Part shown: one piece after another, positions 30,948 to 41,762 of the stretch | Numbering within the stretch: the stretch's first letter is position 1 | Layout of the letters: every line of letters begins with the position of its first letter | Source: Chrysophaeum taylorii | Lineage: Eukaryota > Sar > Pelagophyceae > Pelagomonadales > Pelagomonadaceae | Reading direction: 5' to 3' | DNA length: 64,000 nucleotides | Assembly: GCA_029834535.1 (NCBI GenBank) | Contig: JAQMWT010000686.1 | Coordinates: forward strand, 1-64,000 | Notes under the pieces: model-generated | What the model was told of the DNA's origin: nothing | The model's input: only the letters and a program-made list of their open reading frames with translations | The model's database searches: none | Position numbers and translations under genes: made by a program

Positions 30948-32663
30948 ATGTGGCGTATAGTACTCATCCCGCGTTGCCTCGGCTTTCCGTCGTCTGCGGA
31001 TCCAGTGATGCTCCAAGGACCGATCCAGCGGGGCAATTTGATGTGCTCCCAGGCTCTCATCACGGGAGCCATTTTGGAGACCTACAACGAGATCGTCGAA
31101 GCGAACGCTTCCCGCCCTCGCTGCTTGTCGGCGGAGAGCGTCGCCGTCCTCGAGTTGAGGGGGTCGGTGTTCGGGAGACAGTTCGACCGATACGGCGCGG
31201 TCTGGGTTGGCGGGGTCGAGGTGATGAGAACGACGACGCCCGAGCCCAACGGTCAGAATACGATCTTCTGGACCGTGGAGCGCGACGTGACGTCGTACCT
31301 TTCCCTCTTTCTTGAAGAAGAAAAAACTGTCGCGGCCGTGTCGATCCCGAACGAAGTCACGAGCGAGTACACGGGAATCATCGAGGCGAACGTGACCCTC
31401 AAGGTGTACGAGGGATCGACCTCAAGGCCGGCGGATGTCGTAAAGGCGCTCGTGCCGCTAGACGCTTCGCCGTGGACGGCGATGGGCGACGTTTCCGACC
31501 TCGACTTCCGGCTTCCCGTTCGCAACGCGAATCGCGTTCTATTGGATTTGTACGCGTCGGGCCATTCGTGCGAAGAATTCTGGTACCAGAACCTCCCGGG
31601 CAACGGCACGTGCGGTGGAGGCGCTTTCCGCGAACTCGAAATCTCTATAGACGGCGTCGTCGCCGGCATCGCCGCCCCTTTTCCGGTGGTCTACTCGGGC
31701 GGCATTAACCCGCTGGCGTGGCGCCCGATCGCCGGCGTCGCGCAGTTCGACGTCCCGCCCTACCGTTTCGACCTGACGCCCTTTGCTGGTCTTCTGAACG
31801 ACGGCGCCAATCACACGATGAGGATACTGGTCGTCGACCAGACCCACGTCTGGTACATCGATCCCGTCCTCCTCGTTTGGACCGACGACTCCTATCGTCG
31901 TCTCGAGGGAGCAATTCTCGAGACCGACGAGACGCCGCGCCGCGTCGCTCTCACCACGCTCGGCGACAACCATTTTTTGACCGTCGGTTCGCACGGGTTT
32001 TCTGTGACCGGCGACCTACGCAATAACGCGGTGGTTGTTTCGACGACGACGGTTGCCGGCACCCTCGCCCTCCGCGACGACAACCAAATCTTTTCCGACT
32101 CGCGCCAGGTCACTACGCAGCGATCTGAGGTCACCACTCGCGTCGCGACGGCCGGCGAGGGGGCCCGAAACCTTACCCTCCGCGACGACTTTTCCATATA
32201 TGTCGACCTCCTCGACACCTCCAGTTTAGTCGACGCCAACATCACCCTCGCGAGATCGCGAACCCTCCTCGCGACAAATACGGAGGAGATCGTCACCTGG
32301 TCCTCGGCCGCCAAGGCCGCCGCACAATTGACCTCCGAGGACGCAGACTCGGACTACGGCGTTGCCCGCACCGACGCCGTCTTCCAGGTCGTCGTCGATG
32401 ATGATGATGATGATGATCGCGTCGCGACTCCGGCCGCGTGCTTCGAGGCGACCGCCGAGGCCAAAGATGGATTTTTCGTCGCCAACACGGCCTCCGACTT
32501 CGACTGCCGCCTCCCGGGTACCCACCGCTTCTGCGGCCTCGATCTCTGCGACCTCTTCGCGCCATCACCATCCTTTCGGCGTGGTGGTGCTGGTGCTAAT
32601 AATAACACTTCTTCTCCCACTGTGGTCGCTTTCTCGACGACGACATCATCATCATCATCATAA
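30948..32663 (+). CDS. PNGase A-type peptide:N-glycanase homologue
   Basis: The 571-residue intronless frame matches the peptide-N4-(N-acetyl-beta-glucosaminyl)asparagine amidase A family. These enzymes cut N-linked glycans from glycopeptides in the secretory or vacuolar system. Family blocks appear in order: GRQFDRYGAVWVGGVEVMRT, FWTVERDVTSY, YTGIIEANVTLKVYEG, SCEEFWYQN, AFRELEISIDG, FPVVYSGGINPLAWRPI, FDVPPYRFDLTPFAGLLNDG and HVWYIDPVLLVWTDD. The C-terminal half has the beta-rich repeats of the family and ends with Cys-rich and Asn/Ser-rich stretches. A DDDDDDD run lies at about residues 484-490. The N-terminal 20 residues (MWRIVLIPRCLGF) could be a weak signal peptide, but the true start is uncertain and a short upstream exon is possible. 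Confidence 0.9.
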   Translation: MWRIVLIPRCLGFPSSADPVMLQGPIQRGNLMCSQALITGAILETYNEIVEANASRPRCLSAESVAVLELRGSVFGRQFDRYGAVWVGGVEVMRTTTPEPNGQNTIFWTVERDVTSYLSLFLEEEKTVAAVSIPNEVTSEYTGIIEANVTLKVYEGSTSRPADVVKALVPLDASPWTAMGDVSDLDFRLPVRNANRVLLDLYASGHSCEEFWYQNLPGNGTCGGGAFRELEISIDGVVAGIAAPFPVVYSGGINPLAWRPIAGVAQFDVPPYRFDLTPFAGLLNDGANHTMRILVVDQTHVWYIDPVLLVWTDDSYRRLEGAILETDETPRRVALTTLGDNHFLTVGSHGFSVTGDLRNNAVVVSTTTVAGTLALRDDNQIFSDSRQVTTQRSEVTTRVATAGEGARNLTLRDDFSIYVDLLDTSSLVDANITLARSRTLLATNTEEIVTWSSAAKAAAQLTSEDADSDYGVARTDAVFQVVVDDDDDDDRVATPAACFEATAEAKDGFFVANTASDFDCRLPGTHRFCGLDLCDLFAPSPSFRRGGAGANNNTSSPTVVAFSTTTSSSSS

Positions 32664-33005
32664 GTGTACAATTATTTGTTTCATCAATCTCGGCGTGTGG
32701 AATTCACTCGCAACTTCGTCGTCGTCGTGTCATTCATGCATTCACGCTCTCATCACTCCTTGTCGCGAAGAAGCGCGGTGGTGTTCTGGAGTTCTTCTAA
32801 CAACAATACATGTTGCTTGTAGTTCAACGGTCGCTGACGAGCCTACAATCCTGCCGCCTCCTTGATAATTAGGGTATTCAGAATCCTTTGGAACAAATCC
32901 CCGCGAAATAATAATTAGTGCTGGCGGCGTGCGCGGTTTTGTTGAGGCAAACAAGCTATAAGTTGAAGCGCAAATTTTGCGACACCCTACAATCAAGCAT
33001 ACACA

Positions 33006-34217
33006 ATGCTCTCGATGGCGCTGATCATTCCGCTCGTCGCGGCGCGAGGCCGCCACTTCCGAGGATGGCCCTGGCCCTGGAGACCCGACGCGCTCCCGCC
33101 GGGATGCCAAGGGTTCCAGTGCGTTGGGGCACCCACGCCGTCCCCGGTCGCAAGTACCCCGGCTGTCCCATCCCCGACAGTTGCAGCAGCGCCCCCGGCC
33201 CCAACCGTCGCAGAGGTCTCCAGCGTGGAAACCAACAAACCGATGGCCGCCCCGACCCCCGGCGCGGCGACCGCCGACGACGACAGCGGGTACGCTTGGA
33301 CGCTCATCGAGAACAACGGAAACGCGATGCCGCGACACGAAGGAGGGCTTGCCTTGTGTGGCGGCAACCTCTACTTGATGGGCGGACGCGAAGAGCGGAC
33401 GACCGACATCTTCAGCCTCGAGACGTACGAGTACGTCGAGCAAAACGGGCCGAACTTCACCGACATCTCGCACTTCAACGCCGTCACCGTCGGCAACGAG
33501 ATCTGGTTTTTCCCGTTCGCCGGGACGTACGACCCCGGCGAGTACCCGTCGGACGTCTACTTCCGCTACAACTGCGAGGACGATGTACTCTTGGAAGTTC
33601 CGTGGGACCCGTTCTACGCGAGGGGTTCGGCCGCGGCGACCTACGCCGACGGTTACGTCTATTTGATCGGCGGAGGGGTCAACGGACACTACGGCCCGCC
33701 GATTTCCAACGTGAGCCGAATCAGCGTCGAGTCGGGCGAGTGGGAGGAACTCGCGCCCAATATTATCCCGAGAGACCACGCCGGCGCTGCCCTCGTCGAA
33801 GACGAAATCTACCTGTGCGGGGGCCGCCAGACCGATCGGCCCTATCCGCAGGAGGACTTGATCGACGGCTGCGAGATCTACAACATCTCCGGAAACTACT
33901 GGCGGACGCTGGTGACCACCAACAATCTCACACAACGCGCGGGCGTCGGCATGGTCAATTGGGAAGGCATTCCCATCATCATGGGCGGCGAGACGCCAGA
34001 CTACGCGCTGACCACCGTCGAGGCCCTCGACGTAGCCACGAGCACCTGGTTTACTCTCCCAGACATGGTTCTCTCGCGCCATGGCTTTGGCGCGGTCGTA
34101 ACGGAAGACAACCGCATATGGGTATGCGGCGGCAACGAAATCGTCGGCGGCGGCGACGAGCTCGCATCCTGCGAAGTCTTCCCCAGCGATCCACGCCAAG
34201 AATCGACTGCGATCTAG
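33006..34217 (+). CDS. Secreted kelch-repeat protein, paralogue 1
   Basis: The frame encodes 403 residues with a short N-terminal hydrophobic segment (MLSMALIIPLVAA) that looks like a signal peptide. A Pro/Thr/Ala-rich linker (about 41-90) follows. Residues 110-395 hold six kelch-like repeats, each with a double Gly (LYLMGGREE, WFFPFAGTY, VYLIGGGVN, IYLCGGRQT, PIIMGGETP, IWVCGGNE) and a downstream aromatic, enough for a six-bladed beta-propeller. N-glycosylation sites (NFT, NVS, NIS, NLT) suit an extracellular protein. From about residue 92 on, the protein and its DNA are nearly identical to the gene at 38882, while the N-termini are unrelated. It probably binds protein or glycan at the cell surface; the ligand is unknown. 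Confidence 0.85.
   Translation: MLSMALIIPLVAARGRHFRGWPWPWRPDALPPGCQGFQCVGAPTPSPVASTPAVPSPTVAAAPPAPTVAEVSSVETNKPMAAPTPGAATADDDSGYAWTLIENNGNAMPRHEGGLALCGGNLYLMGGREERTTDIFSLETYEYVEQNGPNFTDISHFNAVTVGNEIWFFPFAGTYDPGEYPSDVYFRYNCEDDVLLEVPWDPFYARGSAAATYADGYVYLIGGGVNGHYGPPISNVSRISVESGEWEELAPNIIPRDHAGAALVEDEIYLCGGRQTDRPYPQEDLIDGCEIYNISGNYWRTLVTTNNLTQRAGVGMVNWEGIPIIMGGETPDYALTTVEALDVATSTWFTLPDMVLSRHGFGAVVTEDNRIWVCGGNEIVGGGDELASCEVFPSDPRQESTAI
33283..34190 (+). repeat. Segmental duplication, kelch part, partner at 39250-40158
   Basis: About 900 bases covering the kelch propeller are repeated in the same orientation about 6 kb downstream with few differences, including long identical runs. Similarity drops sharply in the N-terminal coding regions and after the stops. 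Confidence 0.85.
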
Positions 34218-34901
34218 GGATGCCCCGAAGCACACATGTCTTCTCCGATATGCTTCGACCGTCGACCAAGAAGAGTCTTTATTGTCTTCTTCTTTCGAGA
34301 ATTTCTCCTCGTTTTCTTCGGATTTTTCGTGGGTGTCCTCAGTTCAATCGACGTCGTCCACTTGGATTCCTTCTCGCACCGCAACTACGGACCGCCGACA
34401 CCGCATCTGACCGTCGCGCGTAACTTCCAACCCCCATTGAGGAGGGTCGCTAGACGCGCACCTTTTGCTTGCTCGCCTGCTTGCTTGCGTCTCCTAGTAC
34501 AGTTCACCACAAGACTTTTTTATTGACGAAGTGCCGATTATACCCTACCCAAGCGCCGCGCACCTACTACTCGCCTTATTATCAAAAACACAGCACGCCA
34601 CTCCTAGGTTCAAACAGCAGCCTTTGCTGTTTGAACGACGGAGAACGGCGAAGAACGTGGCAAGAAAGCCGCGAAGGGGAAGGCGGAAGCAGCGCGCAAA
34701 TAGAGAGGGTTGAATTGAGACGTGGAAACTTTGAGGACGTTGTTGGGCTCTGATTTTGTGGGGCGGACGACGTCTAGAACATTAGAAAGTGGGGGTAAAA
34801 AGAAAAGAAGGGAACTTCGTGCCCTTCAGTCAGCGCCTCCCGATGGCTCCCTATCGGCTCGGCCAGAAAGCTGACGGCGCCGACAGCGCGAAACGCACGC
34901 A
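34218..34901. other. Intergenic, no supported gene
   Basis: The sequence is moderately AT-rich with pyrimidine-rich stretches. The forward frames 34236-34526 and 34469-34753 show no family resemblance. Confidence 0.5.
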
Positions 34902-37671
34902 CTAATAATATTCTGGCTCTCTGAGCCTGGGAGCTGCAAACCATATTATAATAAGTCTAGTATACCCCGGCGGCTGATAGCCCACCTTGGGGTATGCGCC
35001 ATGGTACTGGCTGGGGTCTACGCGGCAGAACCAGGCCATGTCTTTCGCGACCCGGTTGCCGTGCTTGCCGGGGGCGATGTTATCGTTCTCTTTCAAGCGG
35101 CCGCAGCGTCGGATTCTGGGGTCCTTGCGTATGTTGGTTTAGTGCTGATCCAGCTTGCGAGGGATGATAGGCTTGGAGTTAGACTGCGTTGGCGGGCCGT
35201 GTCTACGGGTGGTGCGCAGATACCTTGAATGTCTGGAACGAGGACTCGGCCCGCTTGCGGGCACTGTGGTGCCTCGCTCGGGGTGGGCAAAGCGCGGGAG
35301 CGTTAGACGTTAGCCGAGGAGCGACCGGATTCCGAACGAGAGGCAACGGACCAGTTAGTTCGCGGAAGGCGTGGCTCCCCTCGTGTTGCGACTTGCGGAA
35401 GTGTTCCTGGAGAACAACGATTTCGTCGCCGATAGTCGACGTCGCATCAGGTGCTGAGCCCGCGATTGTGGAGGCGATGTTAATCGCGTGCAAGCGCTCC
35501 TTGCGATATTGCCGCAGGAGACTCGCCGTCTTTCTAAAGACGCAAAAAAAAAAATTCTGCAGACACTCGAGGCTTGCGAACATGGGCCTCCCACCACTCG
35601 GCGAAAGCGGGAAAGTCAACCGAGTCTTGGGCCTTACCACCCGTCGATGTCTTCAAGAATCGGCGGAAGTTCTCACGAAAGAGAGCGGGTTCCTCTTTGG
35701 TCGACACGCGCGTCGTCGGAATCATCGAGCCCTCAGAGCCAGCGGGCTACTCGCTCGGCCACGTTGCGCGCCTCCCCCGCGGCCCAATCTCGTGAGTCTC
35801 TTACGTGGTTCCTTGTCCTTCGATTCTCCCATCGTAAATCGGCAGGTGTAAGCAAGAGTTCGGTGGTGTCTTCGGGGAATCTGCGACCGTGCGTGGGCGG
35901 CCAAGCACGGCGACCAAGCACTCACTCGTCTCAACCGGCTGCGCATGTGTGTTAAGGCTGTCGCGCTGCCAGAGCGGGTTTCATGAGCAGAAGCACAAGT
36001 CACTTAACCGCTCTCATTTCAGCTCGAGACGCTAACCCCTCCGAAAATCCAGAGTTGTCACGCCGAAGCGGTAGAAGCCCGCCGTGGCGAACGGCCAGCG
36101 TCCGTGCAGCGTCCGGGGGGTTTGCCAAGCCTCGGTGGACCTCGCGGGGAGCGACGACGGAGACTTGCGATTATGTCGGTGCCGGAGACGGGCGTAGGCG
36201 ATCCGAGCTGCCGTTTGCTTCGAAAAAAAAGGCCCCGATCGAAGCAAAGTGCTCGCGGAGCTCGTCGGGGCGATGCTGCAATGTGGCGCCCCGCTCGATT
36301 GCGTGCCGCTTCCGGCTCCCGCGCCAAAGGATGGGAGAGACAGCGCCCGCCACGAGCCGCCAGCATATTCAGCTTTGTCGACGCGATTCGAACGTTGGTC
36401 GGGGAAGAAGTCACGCCGAGGGAAGGCAACGCAGCTGTTGCGGCCCATCTAAAGAAGAAAGATGACAAGATGGCGGCTAGAAAAGGCTAAAAGTGGTTTT
36501 TCTGGAAGGGCGGCGATCAGCAAACCCGCGGCGAGAGCGCGGATCTTTTTCGGGGAGTGGACACCAGGTTCCAAGGTTGAGTCAATATACGACGATGCCC
36601 TCGACGCCTTGGACGCGCCGATGAAGATCAAACGACCTTTCGAGCCACAGCGAGCCGGAACTGCGGACCGCTTCGGCAGCGACACCTAGAAGCAGGTACG
36701 AGCTGGTGCCGAGATCGACTTCGCCGCCCACAAGGAAAATCATGACGCCACACCCTCACCTTAATCCAAGAGACCGCGCCTCTCCGAGCAACGGCGCCGG
36801 GCTTTCGCTCCTCGAAACAAACAACTGAGCTCCTGCGCATTCTGTTAGAGGCTATGCGCATCCTCCTTCTTTGGCTTTGATGGCCCTCACGAAAGCATGA
36901 TGTCATCGCACCATTGTGTACCCCGTCGAGCCTCCCCTCCAAACTCAACAATACAAAGTTATAATGCGCCTATTAAGGAGTGCCGATTCGAAAGTCCCCC
37001 CGAGGTCGAGGCCATGGTGGAAGCCGTCAACCGAGACTGGAGCATGCGGCTGTACGCAGCTTGGCGGCGAATACAGCAAACGGCTGCTTGACCGGCCGGC
37101 TAAGTTTCTCGAATTGCGATTCGGCATCTTTCTTCGAAAGCGCGAACATCATGCCCAGTGCTCTCGATGCACCGTCCTCGGGATGCCACTTCTCCGCGGC
37201 AAAAACTCAGTATAAAGCGTGCGCCCGGTACGCGATGAGCTTGTCGAAGTTTGACCCGCGCTATCGTGCGATGCACTCCTTATTACAGCTCTTGCTGACG
37301 CACGGCGCCAGCTCACTCTCGTCCGTGAACGGTAGCAGCCGGAACCTCCGTTTCAGCTCCTCGACGGCCTTTAAGTCGGTCCACGCCGCCTAGTCCGCCA
37401 AGTCCACTAACGATATAATCCCTTCGTCGAGCCCGGGCGCCGCATTTGTGACGCCAGCTTGGTCAACCGACGATAGCTTCGGCACCAGGGGTAAGCTGAT
37501 CATGTCATCGTCGTGCCGTAAGAGCGACGCCAAGCCACCAAACCCACATCGAAAAGCTTCATCGTGAGCCACGGGCCACCCTCGACGTCTCCGCCGCACG
37601 TCGATGTCCCAGCGCGGCAGCCCCGCCCCCCCCAGAGGATCGTCAGATCCCGGCCACCAACAAGTCCGCAA
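34902..37671 (-). pseudogene. Decayed coding region of unknown family (minus strand)
   Basis: Protein-like sequence can be read on the minus strand in changing frames from about 37.67 kb down to 34.9 kb. Readable parts, in order: AHDEAFRCGFGGLASLL, LKAVEELKRRFRLLPFTDE, ALGMMFALSKEDAESQFEKL, DFPAFAEWWEAHVRKPRVSA, YRKERLHAINIASTIAG, IVVLQEHFRKSQHEGSHAF and, near the end, NIAPGKHGNRVAKDMAWFC. No domain is recognised. It lies between the two kelch paralogues and is broken many times. I treat it as a fossil of an unclassified mobile or virus-like element; an ancient host duplicate is possible. Confidence 0.4.
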
Positions 37672-38881
37672 ACCAGGACTTAATAAAAGTGGTTTAGGTC
37701 AAGTGACTTGTGCTTTTCAAATGCTTCTCCGCCAGCATTTCAGGAAGACTTGGCCTCTCATGCGTCGCGTGACGCCCGTTTTACGAACGTTTGAAACAGG
37801 CCAATGTCGAACGCCGACGAGAGGCTGAGCGGCTCAAGTGCAAAATATAATCTCACCGCGCTATCGACACGTCTCATCTCTCTGCCATGGCTGCCGACGA
37901 CAAAGTCACAGGCTAGCGTCTATTCCAGCACTCAAAATGCGGCGTGGGCGCAGGGAGCGGTCCTCCCGAGACTCGGGGCCGCTTCCCGGCTTGAGTCGCG
38001 TCGGACGGCCGACGGCACCTTGAGCGCCGAGATTGGTCGGGCTCGCCATAGGGTCGCCAACTTCAGGCATAGTGTGTGGAGGTCATACGGGCGAGCCACT
38101 TGCACCGTAACCGACAGCCCAAGAGGTCCCTCGGCGACGCAACGAGACCCCTCTAATCAAGCGAACACCCTACAAAAAACCGCGAATATGACCCCGTTAC
38201 ACTATGGTCGAAGATGCGCTGCTGTCCCGCTATACCGTCAACAAACATATTGGGCCTGGAGGAGCGATAATAACTTGGGCCTGGACGAGTGTGTGTCGTT
38301 GCGCGTCGACGACACAACCTGCGTTGAAGGAGAATGGCAACTGTTACGTAGTTGCCTTCACAAAACGTTACGATGCAAAATAAGAGCCAGAAAACACGCT
38401 GACGTCGTAACATACAAATGAGAAGCAAAAAAGAGGTTGCCCGAACTCAACGCTTTAATACTAGGCCACGAGTCAGCTTTGCCCACTTAAATTTTTTAGT
38501 AAGAATGCTCCATTGAAGAGAAACCCAGAAAATGACCTAGAAGTGGCAGAAAATCTTCCTGAAAGACATTGAGTGAACGCGGGTCAAATATTCGATTTTA
38601 CCTGCCGTCCGGCATCATAACATGTTGGCCTGTCAAAAAGACGCGAAGCAAGTACACCGCCGATTGGTCATGATGTCCGTTCGTTTTGTTCGCCGCACTT
38701 TGAGCACTCGAATCTCGCGCTGCCAGACGTCCTTGGCGAGACACACAGTTCCTTTGGAAATCTTTCGGACTCCTGATATTCCTGGAAAGATCTAGTTAGA
38801 CATTTTTTGCAGGGTTTGGTGGAGGCCTGTTGGTGGCCACCCGTAAGTCGTCCTTCTTCAGGTTCAGGTTGGCGTGACAAG
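37672..38881. other. Intergenic, no supported gene
   Basis: A 205-residue forward frame at 37804-38421 has atypical, Ser/Arg-rich composition and no family. The last 300 bases are AT-richer. The signal-peptide start of the second kelch gene follows. Confidence 0.4.
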
Positions 38882-40168
38882 ATGATGCGTTCGGTAGTGG
38901 TGTTGGTCTTGATCCAAGGTGTCGCGGCCCAATCGTGCTGTCAGTCTGGGGATAGCTGCGACGAGTGCACCGACATCGTGCCGTCGTGCGAATGGGCTTC
39001 CGACGAAACGATTTGCGGGCAACTGGGATATCTCTGGTGTCCAAGCGTCGCTGTGCCCGAGCCGACCGGATTGTGTTGCAACGAGGTGTCCAACGGCACG
39101 TGCATAGGTCAGATCACCGCTGGCACGTATTGCTCGTTCTCGGAGAAGTGCTGCGAGGAGGATTGCCTCTTTACTTGGTTCATCAGCGACGAGGAGGATG
39201 ACACGATGGCGACGACTTCGCCGACACCCGGCGCGGTGACCGGAGACGACGAAATCGAGTCCACGTGGACGTTCTTCGAGAACAACGGAAACGCGATGCC
39301 GCGACACGAAGGAGGGCTTGCCTTGTGTGGCGGCAACCTCTACTTGATGGGCGGACGCGAAGAGCGGACGACCGACATCTTCAGCCTCGAGACGTACGAG
39401 TACCTCGAGGAAAACGGGCCGAACTTCACCGACATCTCGCACTTCGACGCCGTCACCGTCGGCAACGAGATCTGGTTTTTCCCGTTCGCCGGGACGTACA
39501 ACCCCGGCGAGTACCCGTCGGACGTCTACTTCCGCTACAACTGCGAGGACGATGTACTCTCGGAAGTTCCGTGGGACCCGTTTTACGCGAGGGGTGCGGC
39601 CGCGACGGCCTACACCGACGGGTACATCTATCTGATCGGCGGATCGGTAAACGGACACTACGGCCCGCCGATTTCCAACGTGAGCCGAATCAGCGTCGAG
39701 TCGGGCGAGTGGGAGGAACTCGCGCCAACTACTATCCCGAGAGACCACGCCGGCGCTGCCCTCGTCGAAGACGAAATCTACCTGTGCGCGGGCCGCCAGA
39801 CCGATCGGCCCGATCCGCAGGAGGACCTGGTCCAGGGCTGCGAGATCTATAACATCGCCGGAAACTACTGGCGGACGCTGGAGACCACCAACAATCTCAC
39901 ACTACGCGCGGGCGTCGGCATGGTCAATTGGGACGGCATTCCCATCGTTATGGGGGGCGAGACGCCAGACGACGCCGTCTCCACCGTCGAGGCCCTCGAC
40001 ATTCCCTCGGGCACCTGGTATCCTCTCCCGGACATGGTAGCCTCGCGCCATGGCTTTGGCGCGGTCGTAACGGAAGACAACCGCATATGGGTATGCGGCG
40101 GCAACGAGGATGTCGGCGACGGCGCCGAGCAGGCATCCTGCGAAGTCTTTCCCGACGACCCGCGCTAA
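38882..40168 (+). CDS. Secreted kelch-repeat protein, paralogue 2, with Cys-rich N-terminal domain
   Basis: I start the gene at 38882 because MMRSVVVLVLIQGVAA is a good signal peptide; the frame is open further upstream to 38807. The 428-residue product has a Cys-rich domain right after the signal (about residues 17-105, starting QSCCQSGDSCDECTDIVPSC and including CCNEVSNGTC and SEKCCEED), then a short linker and six kelch-like repeats ending near the C-terminus. The kelch part is nearly identical in DNA to the gene at 33006 (compare 39280-40160 with 33310-34190), apart from scattered changes such as IGGSVN for IGGGVN. The N-terminal domain is quite different. Glycosylation sites in the propeller are shared. 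The protein is probably extracellular; ligand unknown. Confidence 0.87.
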   Translation: MMRSVVVLVLIQGVAAQSCCQSGDSCDECTDIVPSCEWASDETICGQLGYLWCPSVAVPEPTGLCCNEVSNGTCIGQITAGTYCSFSEKCCEEDCLFTWFISDEEDDTMATTSPTPGAVTGDDEIESTWTFFENNGNAMPRHEGGLALCGGNLYLMGGREERTTDIFSLETYEYLEENGPNFTDISHFDAVTVGNEIWFFPFAGTYNPGEYPSDVYFRYNCEDDVLSEVPWDPFYARGAAATAYTDGYIYLIGGSVNGHYGPPISNVSRISVESGEWEELAPTTIPRDHAGAALVEDEIYLCAGRQTDRPDPQEDLVQGCEIYNIAGNYWRTLETTNNLTLRAGVGMVNWDGIPIVMGGETPDDAVSTVEALDIPSGTWYPLPDMVASRHGFGAVVTEDNRIWVCGGNEDVGDGAEQASCEVFPDDPR

Positions 40169-40695
40169 GAGGCAATATTTATCCTCGAAAAGACTGGGCG
40201 AACTCCTCGTATCTTTCGTTTTCGACCATGAGAAGGCCAAGTACCTCTAATTTTCCTCCTTCTGTCTCGTCTTCTTTTTCTCGGAACAGCCCTTCTTCCT
40301 GTCGACCCAAGCAGCCGCCCACCATAGGCCATATCACGCGCTCCTAGAGACTTCCCCCATGACCCTCCCTTGCTTGTTAAAAATTATGAACCGAATTGAA
40401 GAATCAGGATTCATCAATCCGGAAAACCCACACTTCGTTTCTGGCGCGCGGCGTTTGGGTGGGTGGCCTCCTACATCATCATTTCAAAAACCCAGACAAT
40501 ATGACCTGGGGTGCTGCGTTGATTTATTTGCATGTTTCTTTCGAATTTTTGCTTCCGTTACACAGCGTCGTGAAGTGCCGAGCATCTTGAATTTTTTATA
40601 GCTTTTTGAATGAAGCGGGAGAAATTGGAGCTCTTCAGATTTGATTGGATGTGTTGTTTGAAACCAGTATATGCCGTGATCGGGTTATGTATCCA
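40169..40695. other. Intergenic, no supported gene
   Basis: Contains AT-richer sequence with T runs downstream of the kelch gene. No RNA gene or repeat is seen. Confidence 0.5.
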
Positions 40696-41762
40696 ACAAG
40701 TGCAGGCCAGTAAGTTCGCCAGTAAGTTCACCTGGTCCCAATCTCTAACCCCAGTAAGTTCACCTGGTCCCAGTAAGTTCACCTAGTCCCAATCTCTAAC
40801 CCCAGTAAATTCGGCGTAAGCCCACTCGTGCTCACACCCACTCACCCCACTCTCCTTCGAGCTCGTCGCTCTCACCCCCGCCAATCTAAGCTGCTTTGAT
40901 CCGCAGACGCCGCCAACCTTTGCGTTTACTCTAAAAACCCTTTACTCTAAAAACCCCAGTATGCTCACCTGGTCCCAGTTTCACCTGGTCACTCACTTCA
41001 CCTAGTCCCAATCGCAAACCCCAGTAAGCTCACCTGGTCCCAGTAAGTCCACCTACAGTGCGCGTGTAGACGCCGGGAGGGGGCTTATCGGTATTGCGCA
41101 GCACGTGTGGCGTAGGGTGGAGTCGTCGACTTAGAAGAGGATATCCTCGGGGTTGCCGATCGACAGAGAGCCACGTAGAGCTGGACGTGGCAGAAGACGG
41201 GCTTCGCCAAGAGGACGCACCTCGCGGGGCGTCTGGCCCTGGCTCTTGGTGATCGTTTGGCGTCGGTGGGGCTTGAGGGATACAGGTTGGAGGAGCCTCG
41301 GTGACACGACACTATCGATGATGTATCTGGTACCGTTGCAGTGGCCGTGCGACGGGTCGAGGTTGCGAAGACTTTAAGCTCGCGATCAAAGTCAGCATGC
41401 CGTTGGTTGTCAGGGAGTTGAAAACTCGACTGTAAAGAGCGAGGCGTCGGCTTCCGACCCAACCTAGTCGGCCGAAAAGAACTCCGACGCCTCGTCTTCG
41501 GGAAAAAAAGGCCGCGGTCATGCGCGCGTTGTCAGCATCGACAACATCGTTTCGACGGGGCGTGAGAATGGCGCGCTGAAAGAGCCGCCGCGGGTCGTGG
41601 AAATAGTCTGCGAGGTCGCCGTAGACGGCTTGGAGGATCACTGTCTGGCTCTCGCGCCTACCTGATCCTTACTCTCGCGCCTAACCTGATCCTTACCCTA
41701 AATCGAGGGACAGACAAACAGACAAACAAACAGACAGACAAACATCTGTCGATTAGTAGTTA
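40696..41762 (-). mobile_element. Helitron-like element, copy D (full length)
   Basis: On the minus strand it begins TAACTACTAATCGACAG, followed by the TGTC/TGTT microsatellite and CCCTCGATTTAGGG, and ends CCTGCACTTGT. The helicase remnant reads LQAVYGDLADYFHDP and, in another frame, RELKVFATSTRRTATATVPD and AKPVFCHVQLYVALCRSATP. The tail repeats follow. The length (1067) matches copy B. No intact helicase or Rep frame. Confidence 0.87.

Noticed and set aside
32742-34235. Minus-strand frame of 497 codons opposite kelch gene 1
   Set aside because: The same shadow frame occurs opposite kelch gene 2, as expected from duplicated DNA, and the plus strand has six kelch repeats.
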